Shown: in pieces, positions 50,612-58,446 of the stretch
Layout of the letters: the number at the start of each line of letters is the position of its first letter
Position numbering within the stretch: position 1 is the stretch's first letter
Origin: Paenibacillus_G elgii_A
GTDB lineage: Bacteria > Bacillota > Bacilli > Paenibacillales > NBRC-103111
Direction of reading: 5' to 3'
NCBI GenBank assembly: GCA_042219835.1
Contig: JBHJMN010000031.1
Span: 1 to 64,000 of the forward strand
DNA: 64,000 bases
Made by a program: the position numbers and the translations under genes
Notes under the pieces: model-generated
Told to the model about the DNA's origin: nothing
Databases searched by the model: none
The model's input: only the letters and a program-made list of their open reading frames with translations

Positions 50612-51649
50612 ATGGAGCTGCAAAAGAAAAAGCTTTTTAACGAGAATGGCGACCGCGATTGGGGCAAGCGCCGCATGATCGGCGGCAATACGACGAACCT
50701 GATCGAGCTGAACAACGTCAAATACGACTGGGCAACCAAGATGTACCGCACGATGATGAACAACTTCTGGATTCCCGAAGAAATTCCGCTCGCGCAGGAT
50801 GCGAAGGACTACAAATTCCTGTCGCCCGTGGAACGCCAAAGCTACGACAAGATCATCAGCTTCCTGATCTTTCTCGATTCGCTGCAAACGGCCAACCTGC
50901 CGAACATCAACGAGTACATCACGGCTCCAGAAGTCAACCTGTGCCTGACGGTGCAGACGTTCCAGGAAGCTGTCCACAGCCAGAGCTATTCGTACATCCT
51001 CGACAGCGTCTGCTCGGCGGAAGTGCGCGACGACATCTACAACCAATGGCGCGAGGACAAGCATCTGCTGCGCCGCAACCGATTCATCACCGACCTGTAC
51101 GAACGGTTCATCGAGACGCCTTCCACGGAAAACCTGATGCGCACCATCATGGCCAATTACATTCTCGAAGGCATTTATTTTTACAGCGGCTTCAGCTTCT
51201 TCTATGCGCTTGGACGCCAAGGCAAAATGCTTGGCACCGTCTCGGAGATCAAATACATTCAGCGCGACGAGCTGACGCATCTGGCGCTGTTCCAAAACAT
51301 TTTCCGCGAAATCCGCAAGGAAAATCCGGAGCTGTTTACGGACGAGCTGATCGAAGACCTGCGCCAGATGATGAAGACGGCCGTCCAGCACGAGATCGAG
51401 TGGGGCCAATACATCACGAACAACAACATTCACGGCCTGAGCAACGACATCATCGACCAGTACATCAAATATTTGTCCAACGAGCGCCTGCGCAAGCTCG
51501 GTTTGGAAATTTTATACCCCGATGTCGTCGAGCACCCAATGAAATGGGTCGAGACGTTCAGCAACATGAACAGCATGAAAACGGACTTTTTCGAGCAAAA
51601 GGTGACCAACTACAGCAAATCGTCCAACCTGAACTGGGACGACCTGTAA
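50612..51649 (+). CDS. nrdB: Ribonucleoside-diphosphate reductase beta subunit
   Basis: A 345-residue radical subunit. Metal ligands are in FLIFLDSLQ, QTFQEAVHSQSYSY (also holding the likely radical Tyr), ILEGIYFYSGFSFF and QRDELTHLALF; the C-terminus (SKSSNLNWDDL) is the usual docking tail for NrdA. ATG at 50612, with AGGGGG eleven bases upstream inside a repeat element. Separated from nrdA by 300 bp of hairpin-rich DNA, unusual for partners made in fixed ratio. Confidence 0.96.
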   Translation: MELQKKKLFNENGDRDWGKRRMIGGNTTNLIELNNVKYDWATKMYRTMMNNFWIPEEIPLAQDAKDYKFLSPVERQSYDKIISFLIFLDSLQTANLPNINEYITAPEVNLCLTVQTFQEAVHSQSYSYILDSVCSAEVRDDIYNQWREDKHLLRRNRFITDLYERFIETPSTENLMRTIMANYILEGIYFYSGFSFFYALGRQGKMLGTVSEIKYIQRDELTHLALFQNIFREIRKENPELFTDELIEDLRQMMKTAVQHEIEWGQYITNNNIHGLSNDIIDQYIKYLSNERLRKLGLEILYPDVVEHPMKWVETFSNMNSMKTDFFEQKVTNYSKSSNLNWDDL

Positions 51650-51666
51650 GCCGGATCACGAACGAA

Positions 51667-51715
51667 AGCATCCCGCTTCCTTTGCCTTCACGGCAGCGAA
51701 GCGGGATGCTTTTTT
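51667..51715 (+). terminator. Terminator of nrdB
   Basis: A 13-bp stem (51667-51679 with 51698-51710) followed by T6. Some U-richness on the other strand suggests it also ends the facing chemoreceptor gene. Confidence 0.9.
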
Positions 51716-51731
51716 GTGCAATTCATCTACT

Positions 51732-53288
51732 TTATAAAGAAGACATTTGCTTTTTCCGTTCCATTTGCAGCTCGTGGCAGATCGTCTCCAGCTCCTTCGC
51801 GAGCCGTGTAAGCCCTTCCGTCGAAGCGGTGATCGACTCCATCGCCGACAACTGCTCCTGCGACGACGAGAGCACATGATTCGCCCCTGCCGCACTGTCG
51901 TCGGAAATGCGCGCCACCTCGTTCAAGGCCGCCGTCACCTGCTCCGACCCTGCCGACATTTGCTGGGCAGCCGCCGAAATATCCTGGATTTGATCGCTTA
52001 CTTTTTTCGCTTCACCTACAATGAGCCGGAATACATCCCCGGCTTCGTTAACCGCCGTATGACTCGTCTCGACCTGACCTGCACTTGCTCTCATCACCGA
52101 AACGGCCGATACCGTCGCCTGCTGGATCTCTTCGATCAGCTGCGTGATTTGACCCGCCGACGCCTCCGCTTGCTCCGCGAGCTTCCGGACCTCGCGCGCC
52201 ACCACGGCGAAGCCCGCTCCGTGCTCTCCCGCCCGGGCCGCTTCGATGGCCGCATTCAGCGCAAGCAGGTTCGTTTGGGAAGCTACCCCGGAAATCAGCG
52301 TAGCGATCTCTCCGATTTCGACGGACTGCTTCTCCAGTCGCTGTAAAGCCGCAGACACTTTCGTCGAGGAGCTTTTCAAAGCGCCGAGCTGCGATACCGC
52401 TTGACCGATCGTATCGTTGCCTTTCTCCGCTTCCTCCACCATGCCCATCGACGCCTCCGAGACGGTCGCCGACGATTCAGCCACGCGCTGTACGCCGATG
52501 GACATTTCTTCCATCGCGCGTGCGCTGTCTTTGCTGGTCTGCGCCTGCTCTTCCGTTCCCGTCGCCATGTTTTCCATCGAGGTCATGATCCGGCGGTTCG
52601 CCAGCAGCGTCTGCTCGGTGTTCTCATTGAGCCGTCCCACATAATCGACGAGCTGCTCAGAGCTGTCCGTCAGCTTGTTTAGAATATCGCTGAGCAGCTT
52701 CTGCTTCTCCTGCTTATCCGCTTCAAGCATCGCCACGGTTTCCTTTTTCTTTATGATTTGCCATACGGTTGTTCCCGCTGTCAGCAGAAGGAACACGGCA
52801 TGAATCGCCAGCATTTCGAATCCGTACCCTTCCTTGCCGAACACAAGCTCCGGATACAGCCAGTAGGCGGCGATGTATTGCAGGGCGAACAAAGCCGTCA
52901 TAAGCCAAATCAGCTTCGTATCTTCATAAAAGGCCATCAAAGCGATAACCATGAAGATCGAGAAATAAAATTCGACCATCCCGCCCGATCCGACGATCAT
53001 CGCCATACTCGTAAATGTCATGGACAGCGTATTGAACAGCGGAACGTAACGTTGATGCCCCCGCCAAAATAACAACCCAGCGACGACTAACAGAAGCAGC
53101 GGAGCCCCCAAAAACACGTTCAGAAGCAATTCGTAAGCAAGCAAATCGTGCTTGGATTCAAATACATGCACCCATCGGAACAAAGCGCATGCGAGCACGG
53201 CCAACAAGTACGTTCCGAACGTCACCGGCAAGAACATCCGGTTTTTAATCGCCAACACATCGGGCTTCGTGGATAACAAAAAGCTCAC
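51732..53288 (-). CDS. Methyl-accepting chemotaxis protein, membrane-embedded sensor
   Basis: A 518-residue chemoreceptor. The N-terminal ~180 residues hold about six transmembrane segments with short loops and no large extracellular sensing domain. The C-terminus is a standard MCP signalling coil whose hairpin tip reads GVASQTNLLALNAAIEAARA and GEHGAGFAVVAREVRKLAEQ, for CheA/CheW contact. GTG start at 53288 with a weak ribosome-binding site; the ATG at 53237 is an alternative. The stimulus might be membrane state or a small ligand; this is not decidable from sequence. Confidence 0.92.
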   Translation of the reverse strand: MSFLLSTKPDVLAIKNRMFLPVTFGTYLLAVLACALFRWVHVFESKHDLLAYELLLNVFLGAPLLLLVVAGLLFWRGHQRYVPLFNTLSMTFTSMAMIVGSGGMVEFYFSIFMVIALMAFYEDTKLIWLMTALFALQYIAAYWLYPELVFGKEGYGFEMLAIHAVFLLLTAGTTVWQIIKKKETVAMLEADKQEKQKLLSDILNKLTDSSEQLVDYVGRLNENTEQTLLANRRIMTSMENMATGTEEQAQTSKDSARAMEEMSIGVQRVAESSATVSEASMGMVEEAEKGNDTIGQAVSQLGALKSSSTKVSAALQRLEKQSVEIGEIATLISGVASQTNLLALNAAIEAARAGEHGAGFAVVAREVRKLAEQAEASAGQITQLIEEIQQATVSAVSVMRASAGQVETSHTAVNEAGDVFRLIVGEAKKVSDQIQDISAAAQQMSAGSEQVTAALNEVARISDDSAAGANHVLSSSQEQLSAMESITASTEGLTRLAKELETICHELQMERKKQMSSL

Positions 53289-53370
53289 ATCCTATTCACT
53301 AAGGTCGAAGCTATACTCTTTATCACATATTATATCGGTCGGAAGTCCTATTTTTTATAGTAAAAAACGA

Positions 53371-53398
53371 AAAAACCGTGACAGGTCGCCGTCACGGT
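53371..53398 (-). terminator. Terminator of the response-regulator operon
   Basis: The stem ACCGTGAC/GTCACGGT (53375-53382 with 53391-53398) is followed on the minus strand by two U6 runs. Confidence 0.9.
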
Positions 53399-53399
53399 C

Positions 53400-55121
53400 T
53401 CAGTTTAATTCCAGCAATTCCTTCACCTTGAGCTCCAGCTCAACCATGGAAAACGGTTTGTGCATATACGCGTTCGCTCCAAGCTGCATTCCCCGGCTCG
53501 TATCCTCCTCTCGGCTGCGCCCCGAAAGAATGAGTACTTTCGTATGGGGCGGCCGCGTGCCGCGGCCCCTCATCCGTTCGAGCATGCCGTACCCGTCGAG
53601 ACGCGGCATCACGCCGTCGAGAATACACAGATCGACCGGACTGCCAAGCAGCGTCAAATAAGCCTCTTCCCCATCGGCCGCCTCCTTGAAGTCGATCGGC
53701 AGGTGCTTGAGCTTCGCCATCAGAATCGAGCGTAAAATATTGTCGTCGTCGGCAATCAGCACCGTCTTGCGCACAGCCTTGTCCGTCTCCGTACCGGAAG
53801 CATCGCCGGTATACAACATTACCCGATTACGGCCGCTTTGCTTGGCCTCGTACATCGCATCGTCCGCCCGTCGGATCCACTCGTTCAGTGTAAGGTCGGG
53901 CTGCCATTCCGACACGCCGGCCGAGAACGTAATGTGAAACGACTGGCCCTCGTTTTGCGCCACGGGTCCTTGGTGCGTCAGCCTCAGGATGCCTTCGATC
54001 GTCTTTTTGGCGTCAGCGGCGGACGTGCCGGGCAGCACCACCACGAATTCCTCGCCTCCGAAGCGGGCGATCAGATCCGTAGCGCGCAGATTCGCCTGCA
54101 AGAGATGGGCGAGGCCTTGCAGCACCAAATCCCCGATCGGATGCCCATACGTATCGTTGATCGATTTAAACCGGTCGATATCGATGAATACCATCGAGAT
54201 CGTCCCGGGATACCGTGCGACACGCTGCAGCTCCACTTGAATTTGGTGGTCAAAATACCGCCGGTTGTACACCCCAGTCAACGGATCGCGGAACGCCATT
54301 TGCTCGAACGTCTTGGTCCGCTTGAGCAGACTGTAGATGCGGGCGGCCAGCTCTTCGTATTGAAACGGCTTGACTACATAGTCGTCTGCGCCCAAGTAGA
54401 AGCAGCGGACCTTGTCGTACACGTCGCTATGCCCGGACAGCACGATCAAGGGCACAAGCTTCAAATTCGGGTCTTCCTTCAAAAATTCGAACAGCTCATA
54501 GCCGCTGTCCGGATGCATCATAAGATCGAGCGAAATCAAGTCGTACGAACGCTCCCGGATCAGCCGCTGCGCCGATTGGACGTCTGCGGCCTCATCCACC
54601 TCGTAGCCGTCCAGCTTCAGACGCCGGACCAGATAAGTCCGCAGCACTTCGTCATCGTCGATGACAAGCAGCCGTTCGCCCTGCGGAGGCGTGATGTTGA
54701 TCTGCAGCTGCTCCTGCTGCTCATCCAGCTCCACCTCGCGTGCGATGGTATCGATCTCCAATTCCAATTCGAGCACCACCGCAAAGGAAGCCTGCGAGCA
54801 TCGCCGAAACCGCGCCTGAACCGCCGATGACGCCACGACTTCCTCGTCCTGCGACCATTCCCAGTGCTGGACCAATTTCTCGGCGATCGCCCCGATGCGG
54901 GCAAAACCGAACATCGGCGCGCTGCCTTTCAGCGTATGCACGACCCGGTAAAACCGGCGTGCTGTCTCGAACGCATCCTCCGGCTCCGCCTCCTCGGTCC
55001 AGTGCCGCAGCTGCTGCAGCTGCTTATACAGCTCGCGAATATATTTTTTCCGGCCTTTCTTAAGGAACCGGGCCTCTCGTTTCATCCGGTCGTCAGAGGG
55101 TGTTTGATGCAAAACCTTCAC
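53400..55121 (-). CDS. Hybrid Hpt-REC-GGDEF-REC signalling protein
   Basis: A 573-residue protein with four modules: an Hpt domain with phosphorylatable His62 (RVVHTLKGSAPMFGF), a receiver (LLVIDDDEVLRTYL, Asp in LISLDLMMHPD, KPF), a diguanylate cyclase with an intact GGEEF (ARFGGEEFVVVLPG), and a second receiver (Asp in LCILDGVMPRLDG). It should link a phosphorelay to c-di-GMP synthesis. GTG start at 55121 has a weak ribosome-binding site; the ATG at 55085 is possible. Same operon as the stand-alone receiver upstream (29-bp gap). Confidence 0.93.
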   Translation of the reverse strand: MKVLHQTPSDDRMKREARFLKKGRKKYIRELYKQLQQLRHWTEEAEPEDAFETARRFYRVVHTLKGSAPMFGFARIGAIAEKLVQHWEWSQDEEVVASSAVQARFRRCSQASFAVVLELELEIDTIAREVELDEQQEQLQINITPPQGERLLVIDDDEVLRTYLVRRLKLDGYEVDEAADVQSAQRLIRERSYDLISLDLMMHPDSGYELFEFLKEDPNLKLVPLIVLSGHSDVYDKVRCFYLGADDYVVKPFQYEELAARIYSLLKRTKTFEQMAFRDPLTGVYNRRYFDHQIQVELQRVARYPGTISMVFIDIDRFKSINDTYGHPIGDLVLQGLAHLLQANLRATDLIARFGGEEFVVVLPGTSAADAKKTIEGILRLTHQGPVAQNEGQSFHITFSAGVSEWQPDLTLNEWIRRADDAMYEAKQSGRNRVMLYTGDASGTETDKAVRKTVLIADDDNILRSILMAKLKHLPIDFKEAADGEEAYLTLLGSPVDLCILDGVMPRLDGYGMLERMRGRGTRPPHTKVLILSGRSREEDTSRGMQLGANAYMHKPFSMVELELKVKELLELN

Positions 55122-55150
55122 TTCCCGTCTCCGGTATAAATTTTTATCGA

Positions 55151-55534
55151 TTAATGCGCATCGCGCCGGATCAGCTCTTCCACGGTATCCAGCAGCTGCA
55201 GCGGACTGAACGGTTTGACAATATATTGCGTAACACCCGCCGCCTTGGCACGTTCCCGGTCCTTATCGAGCGCTTTGGCCGTCAAAAGAATGACCGGCGT
55301 ATCTGCATTCGGGTTCGTATGGCCGCGCAGCCATTCGCAAACTTCCACACCGGTGCGTTCGGGCATCATGTAGTCCAGAATAATTAAATCGAACGGCTTC
55401 TCCTGCAAATAGGCAAGCGCCTGTGCCCCATCCTCCGCTTCGGTAAGCTCGTATCCTTCCTCGGCCAACGTTTCCGTTAGCAAAAAGCGCAAGGCCGCTT
55501 CGTCATCGGCCAATAAAATTTTATAAGGTGCCAT
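55151..55534 (-). CDS. Stand-alone response-regulator receiver
   Basis: A 127-residue CheY-like receiver: acidic pocket in ILLADDEAALR, phospho-Asp in LIILDYMMPERTG, Thr in VILLTAKAL and Lys in YIVKPFSP. No output domain, so it probably passes phosphate to, or competes with, the Hpt hybrid encoded just downstream. Confidence 0.93.
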   Translation of the reverse strand: MAPYKILLADDEAALRFLLTETLAEEGYELTEAEDGAQALAYLQEKPFDLIILDYMMPERTGVEVCEWLRGHTNPNADTPVILLTAKALDKDRERAKAAGVTQYIVKPFSPLQLLDTVEELIRRDAH

Positions 55535-55622
55535 AAGCCGTCGAACGCTCCTTCATGGTGCATGCTCTATGGAAATCATTATAGCACGGATGATTGTCGT
55601 ATGGTTGATCGACGCAATAGTT

Positions 55623-56045
55623 TTAAAGCATGCTGCCAGACTCTTGCTTCCTGCGGGCATATTCGCGCCAAGAGCCGCCTTTAATGCGCGGATATCCCCG
55701 CGGCTTATTCCATAAATAGATCCATCCCTCGCATTCTTCCCGCCGGCTGTCGCGCACCCAGACACGTTCATAGTTGTTCCGTGCGCCGGGCCCGCCATAC
55801 TCCTCCAGTTTATCCATCCGATGCAGACCTTCCTGCGTCACGATCAGCCATTCGCCTTCGATGTCCGTCTCGCCGCCACAGCCTGACAGGACGAGTCCGG
55901 GATAAGCTCCCGCATCGAACAATACGCCGCGCACCCGTCCGGGACGGACCGAGAGCACGTAAGGCGCGACCACATGATGGTTCGATTCTCCAACCAACAG
56001 CGTTCCATAGACGAAAACCCGGATCAGATCGGCTCCCTCCTTCAA
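55623..56045 (-). CDS. Gamma-glutamylcyclotransferase-like protein
   Basis: A protein of up to 140 residues with the GGCT/AIG2-like fold: VFVYGTLLVGESNHH at the N-terminus, GRVRGVLFDAGAYPGLVLSG and a likely catalytic Glu in MDKLEEYGGP. The frame begins at TTG (56045), but AAGGAGG lies just inside the frame (codons 2-4), so translation may really start a few codons later at a non-ATG codon such as CTG. Substrate unknown; relatives act on gamma-glutamyl amines. Confidence 0.83.
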   Translation of the reverse strand: MKEGADLIRVFVYGTLLVGESNHHVVAPYVLSVRPGRVRGVLFDAGAYPGLVLSGCGGETDIEGEWLIVTQEGLHRMDKLEEYGGPGARNNYERVWVRDSRREECEGWIYLWNKPRGYPRIKGGSWREYARRKQESGSML

Positions 56046-56237
56046 GCCAACCGGCGAAATTGCTTCCCTGGTGACTATTGCAGGCTGGCGGGAATTCCAT
56101 TTTCTTCTATTCTACCATAAACCAAGCTTGGGGAATCGGGTGATTTGCCCTATCTTTGACCGCGGGCCCTGTCCGAAAAAGTCAGACTAGCATACATTGT
56201 CCATAAGCCGAAGTTTAAGGGGGAAGGGGGGAGCGCC

Positions 56238-56378
56238 ATGCTTAGTCCCGAAGATGCGAACAAGATGATCCGCTTTTTGTCCGCGGCTTATTTCTGCACC
56301 GACTCGGAGAAGGCGCGTGAAGAGTTTAACCGGTTGGCCAACGTGCTGCGCAAAGCTTCCGGACAGCCGGAACAATAA
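56238..56378 (+). CDS. Small protein, 46 residues, unknown
   Basis: ATG at 56238 with AAGGGGGGAGCGCC just upstream. The product MLSPEDANKMIRFLSAAYFC to LRKASGQPEQ is one or two amphipathic helices with a single Cys. Codon use looks like the host. Not recognised, but the strong ribosome-binding site and normal composition favour a real gene. Confidence 0.6.
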   Translation: MLSPEDANKMIRFLSAAYFCTDSEKAREEFNRLANVLRKASGQPEQ

Positions 56379-56459
56379 GGGGTTGAAGACAATAGAAAAA
56401 AGCCAAAAGCGTCCACTTCTGGCTTGTTCTGTTTGCGATTATTTTCGCTATCCTTCCGG

Positions 56460-56768
56460 CTAGTGCCTGGTGGACGCCGTTTCCTGCTGCCGCGAATTCA
56501 GCCCGCGGGTTTTCACGATGATTTTCCGAATGCTGTCCTCCGACAGATGAAACTGACGGATCAGATCAGTGACCGTATGTCCATTCTCGTACAGCCGGAA
56601 AATTTCAAAATTCCGAAGCATAATCGACTGCCGGGTGCCGTTGTTCTCCCCCCAGCCTGCGCGGGTCTGTTCTTTTTTCGGTATATAAATGATTTCGCCC
56701 TGAATATAGTCCTGCAACTGCTTGAGCAGGCTAGGCGGCAAAATATCCTTCCCATTCTTGTACCCCAC
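56460..56768 (-). CDS. CD3324-family small HTH protein
   Basis: A 102-residue protein (GYKNGKDILPPSLLKQLQDY, GEIIYIPKKEQTRAGWG) with a C-terminal helix-turn-helix (NGHTVTDLIRQFHLSEDSIR), the layout of CD3324-type proteins of Bacillota related to Mor-like transcription factors. GTG start at 56768 after AAAGGAGG. It lies largely within the reach of a strongly initiated short ORF that starts upstream (56829), suggesting coupled translation. Confidence 0.8.
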   Translation of the reverse strand: MGYKNGKDILPPSLLKQLQDYIQGEIIYIPKKEQTRAGWGENNGTRQSIMLRNFEIFRLYENGHTVTDLIRQFHLSEDSIRKIIVKTRGLNSRQQETASTRH

Positions 56769-56829
56769 CGATGAAAGCCTCCTTTCGTGCCATGTTGGCC
56801 AAAGCCTCGAAAGTTATAAGCATTTTCAT
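56731..56829 (-). CDS. Upstream ORF overlapping the CD3324-like gene
   Basis: A 32-codon ORF beginning MKMLITFEALANMARKEAFI after AGAGGAGGTGTAAAG, the strongest ribosome-binding site in the neighbourhood. It overlaps the downstream start by about 38 bp in another frame. Likely a leader peptide controlling the HTH gene; function otherwise unknown. Confidence 0.5.
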   Translation of the reverse strand: MKMLITFEALANMARKEAFIGGVQEWEGYFAA

Positions 56830-57000
56830 CTTTACACCTCCTCTGAGTTTTGCCGAAGCAAAACTGACGTCGCAAGCTTTAGGGGCATGAAATCCAGGAT
56901 AAACAGCTACGCCGTCCTTGTCATAATTTTAAGGAGAAGCTCGTTTATCAAGGTTGACGCGAAACTATAAGTTGCGCTAACTTATAAGTTCTTATCAACA

Positions 57001-57024
57001 AAAAAACACGATCGCCATATCGTG
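57001..57024 (-). terminator. Terminator downstream of the short ORFs
   Basis: The stem CACGAT/ATCGTG (57007-57012 with 57019-57024) is followed on the minus strand by a U7-type tract. It would end a transcript covering the two short ORFs at 57096-57314. Confidence 0.75.
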
Positions 57025-57095
57025 CCTGAATGCCTCTATATGTCATGTATCATTCAATGACGGTTCAGGTGACGGTGAAGGAGAAAAATGCTTAT

Positions 57096-57149
57096 TCACT
57101 TGTTAGCAAACCCTTTTCCTTTTTTCATTGTGTCCAGTACTATTACCAT
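57096..57149 (-). CDS. Possible 17-residue peptide gene
   Basis: ATG at 57149, nine bases after AAAGGAG, encodes MVIVLDTMKKGKGFANK. The upstream context GAAAGGAGTG...CAATG is shared with the short ORF at 57314. A terminator follows about 70 nt later. Too short for family recognition. Confidence 0.4.
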   Translation of the reverse strand: MVIVLDTMKKGKGFANK

Positions 57150-57281
57150 TGCACGACACTCCTTTCACCTGAAATTTTTTGAAGATACGGAATTTCCCTT
57201 ACATTATAACCCATCGATTCTTGTATTGTCCATCCGCGAATATATAAGGGGCCCGAAGGCCCCCTTGACTGGCGTCTCCGC

Positions 57282-57314
57282 TTACGCGAAGACCACCTCG
57301 GTTACCGTAATCAT
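57282..57314 (-). CDS. Possible 10-residue peptide gene
   Basis: ATG at 57314 after GGAAAGGAGTG encodes MITVTEVVFA and a stop, with a G/C hairpin (57248-57264) soon after. A longer frame from the nearby GTG (41 codons, starting MIRYNDYGNRGG) is also open, so which is translated is uncertain. Confidence 0.3.
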   Translation of the reverse strand: MITVTEVVFA

Positions 57315-57557
57315 TGTATCTGATCACTCCTTTCCTTAAGCGTCAGCCGGCCGGCTACATCTCTTATTAACTCATATCGGCTGCGGTGCCGCAAGGTGGA
57401 AAACGTTTATAACGATTTTATCCTTATTTTGTCCGCTGCTGCGCCTCTCGGAAGCTTATGCCGGGAAAACGCCGTTTCCCGTATTTTTGAACTGGCGCAA
57501 ACCGCCCGCATCGTATATAATGGCATACAGTAAAGCACCGGAAACGAATATAAAAAA

Positions 57558-57627
57558 GCTCGTATAATTGCAGGATAAATCGGCCTGCGAGTCTCTACCC
57601 TGCCTCCGCAACGGCAGGACTACGGGC
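57558..57627 (+). promoter_or_regulatory. Guanine-type purine riboswitch
   Basis: Conserved core TATAAT, GTCTCTACC and GGACTACGGGC, with helix CCTGCC/GGCAGG. The C in GACTACG indicates guanine/xanthine-family purine binding rather than adenine. It controls xpt-pbuX. Confidence 0.93.
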
Positions 57628-57715
57628 GGTACACACGCGGACGCAGAAAGGAAGACCGCCGCTGCTTGCAGCCCGGCCGACCGTTTTGCGCCTTTTCTTG
57701 CTTTTGCGTATCGCT

Positions 57716-57760
57716 CGATTGCCCGTTTCTTAATGTTGAAACGGACGAATCGGGCTTTTT
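57716..57760 (+). terminator. Riboswitch-controlled terminator of xpt-pbuX
   Basis: Inner stem CCGTTTC/GAAACGG (57723-57729 with 57738-57744) extended by CGATT/AATCG, then T5. It lies between aptamer and xpt, so purine binding should favour termination. Confidence 0.88.
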
Positions 57761-57807
57761 GTGTTTATCGGGCTTAGGATCTTGTTGACATTCGGGAGGA
57801 AAAAGCT

Positions 57808-58407
57808 ATGGAACTGCTTAAAAACAAAGTGCTGGAGGAAGGAATCGTGCTCGGAGAACAGGTGCTTAAGGTCGATTCGTTTCTGAACCATCAGGTCGAT
57901 CCTGTCCTCATGATGGAGATCGGCAAGGAATTTGCCGCCCGCTTCGCCGGCGAGCGCATTACGAAGGTGCTGACCATCGAATCGTCCGGCATCGCTCCCG
58001 CTGTCATGACGGCGCTGCAGCTCGGCGTGCCGCTCATTTTCGCGCGCAAGCGCAAGTCGCTGACGCTTCGGGACGATCTGCTCACGGAGAAGGTATATTC
58101 CTTCACCAAGCAGGAAGAAAGCGAAGTATCCGTCTCCAAAAAGTTTTTGTCGCACGGCGACCGGGTGCTGCTGATTGACGATTTCCTCGCCAACGGTGAA
58201 GCGGCGTTCGGCTTGGCCCGGATTGCCGAGAAAGCGGGCGCCGAGGTGGCCGGTATCGGCATCGTGATCGAAAAGGCTTTTCAGCCCGGGGGCCGGAAGC
58301 TTCTGGACGCAGGCTATCGCGTAGAGTCGCTCGCACCCGTCGCTTCATTGGCGGACGGACGGGTCACGTTCGCGGACAAGCCTGAGCCGCAGACGAACCC
58401 GGTATAA
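57808..58407 (+). CDS. xpt: Xanthine phosphoribosyltransferase
   Basis: A 199-residue salvage enzyme making XMP from xanthine and PRPP. The PRPP motif is VLLIDDFLANGEAA; N-terminal MELLKNKVLEEGIVLGEQVL and FLNHQVDPVLM are typical of Xpt. ATG after GGGAGGAAAA. First gene of the riboswitch-controlled purine operon. Confidence 0.96.
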   Translation: MELLKNKVLEEGIVLGEQVLKVDSFLNHQVDPVLMMEIGKEFAARFAGERITKVLTIESSGIAPAVMTALQLGVPLIFARKRKSLTLRDDLLTEKVYSFTKQEESEVSVSKKFLSHGDRVLLIDDFLANGEAAFGLARIAEKAGAEVAGIGIVIEKAFQPGGRKLLDAGYRVESLAPVASLADGRVTFADKPEPQTNPV

Positions 58408-58446
58408 ATCCATGCCCAACAATCCATTCCCGGAGGTATCCTTCCC

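Larger units (their letters stand above)
56830..57557. other. Gene-poor stretch with short ORFs and hairpins
   Basis: No conventional gene. It holds the perfect palindrome AACTTATAAGTT (56979-56990) with an extra half-site at 56966-56973, a minus-strand terminator (57001-57024), two very short minus-strand ORFs with ribosome-binding sites (listed separately), a G/C hairpin at 57248-57264, and a TATAAT (57516-57521) that is the likely -10 for the xpt leader. Confidence 0.6.

Noticed and set aside
57088..57339. An 83-codon plus-strand frame in the intergenic region
   Set aside because: Although AAGGAG lies close upstream, the product has no domain and the frame runs opposite to the terminators and ribosome-binding sites of the minus-strand short ORFs.
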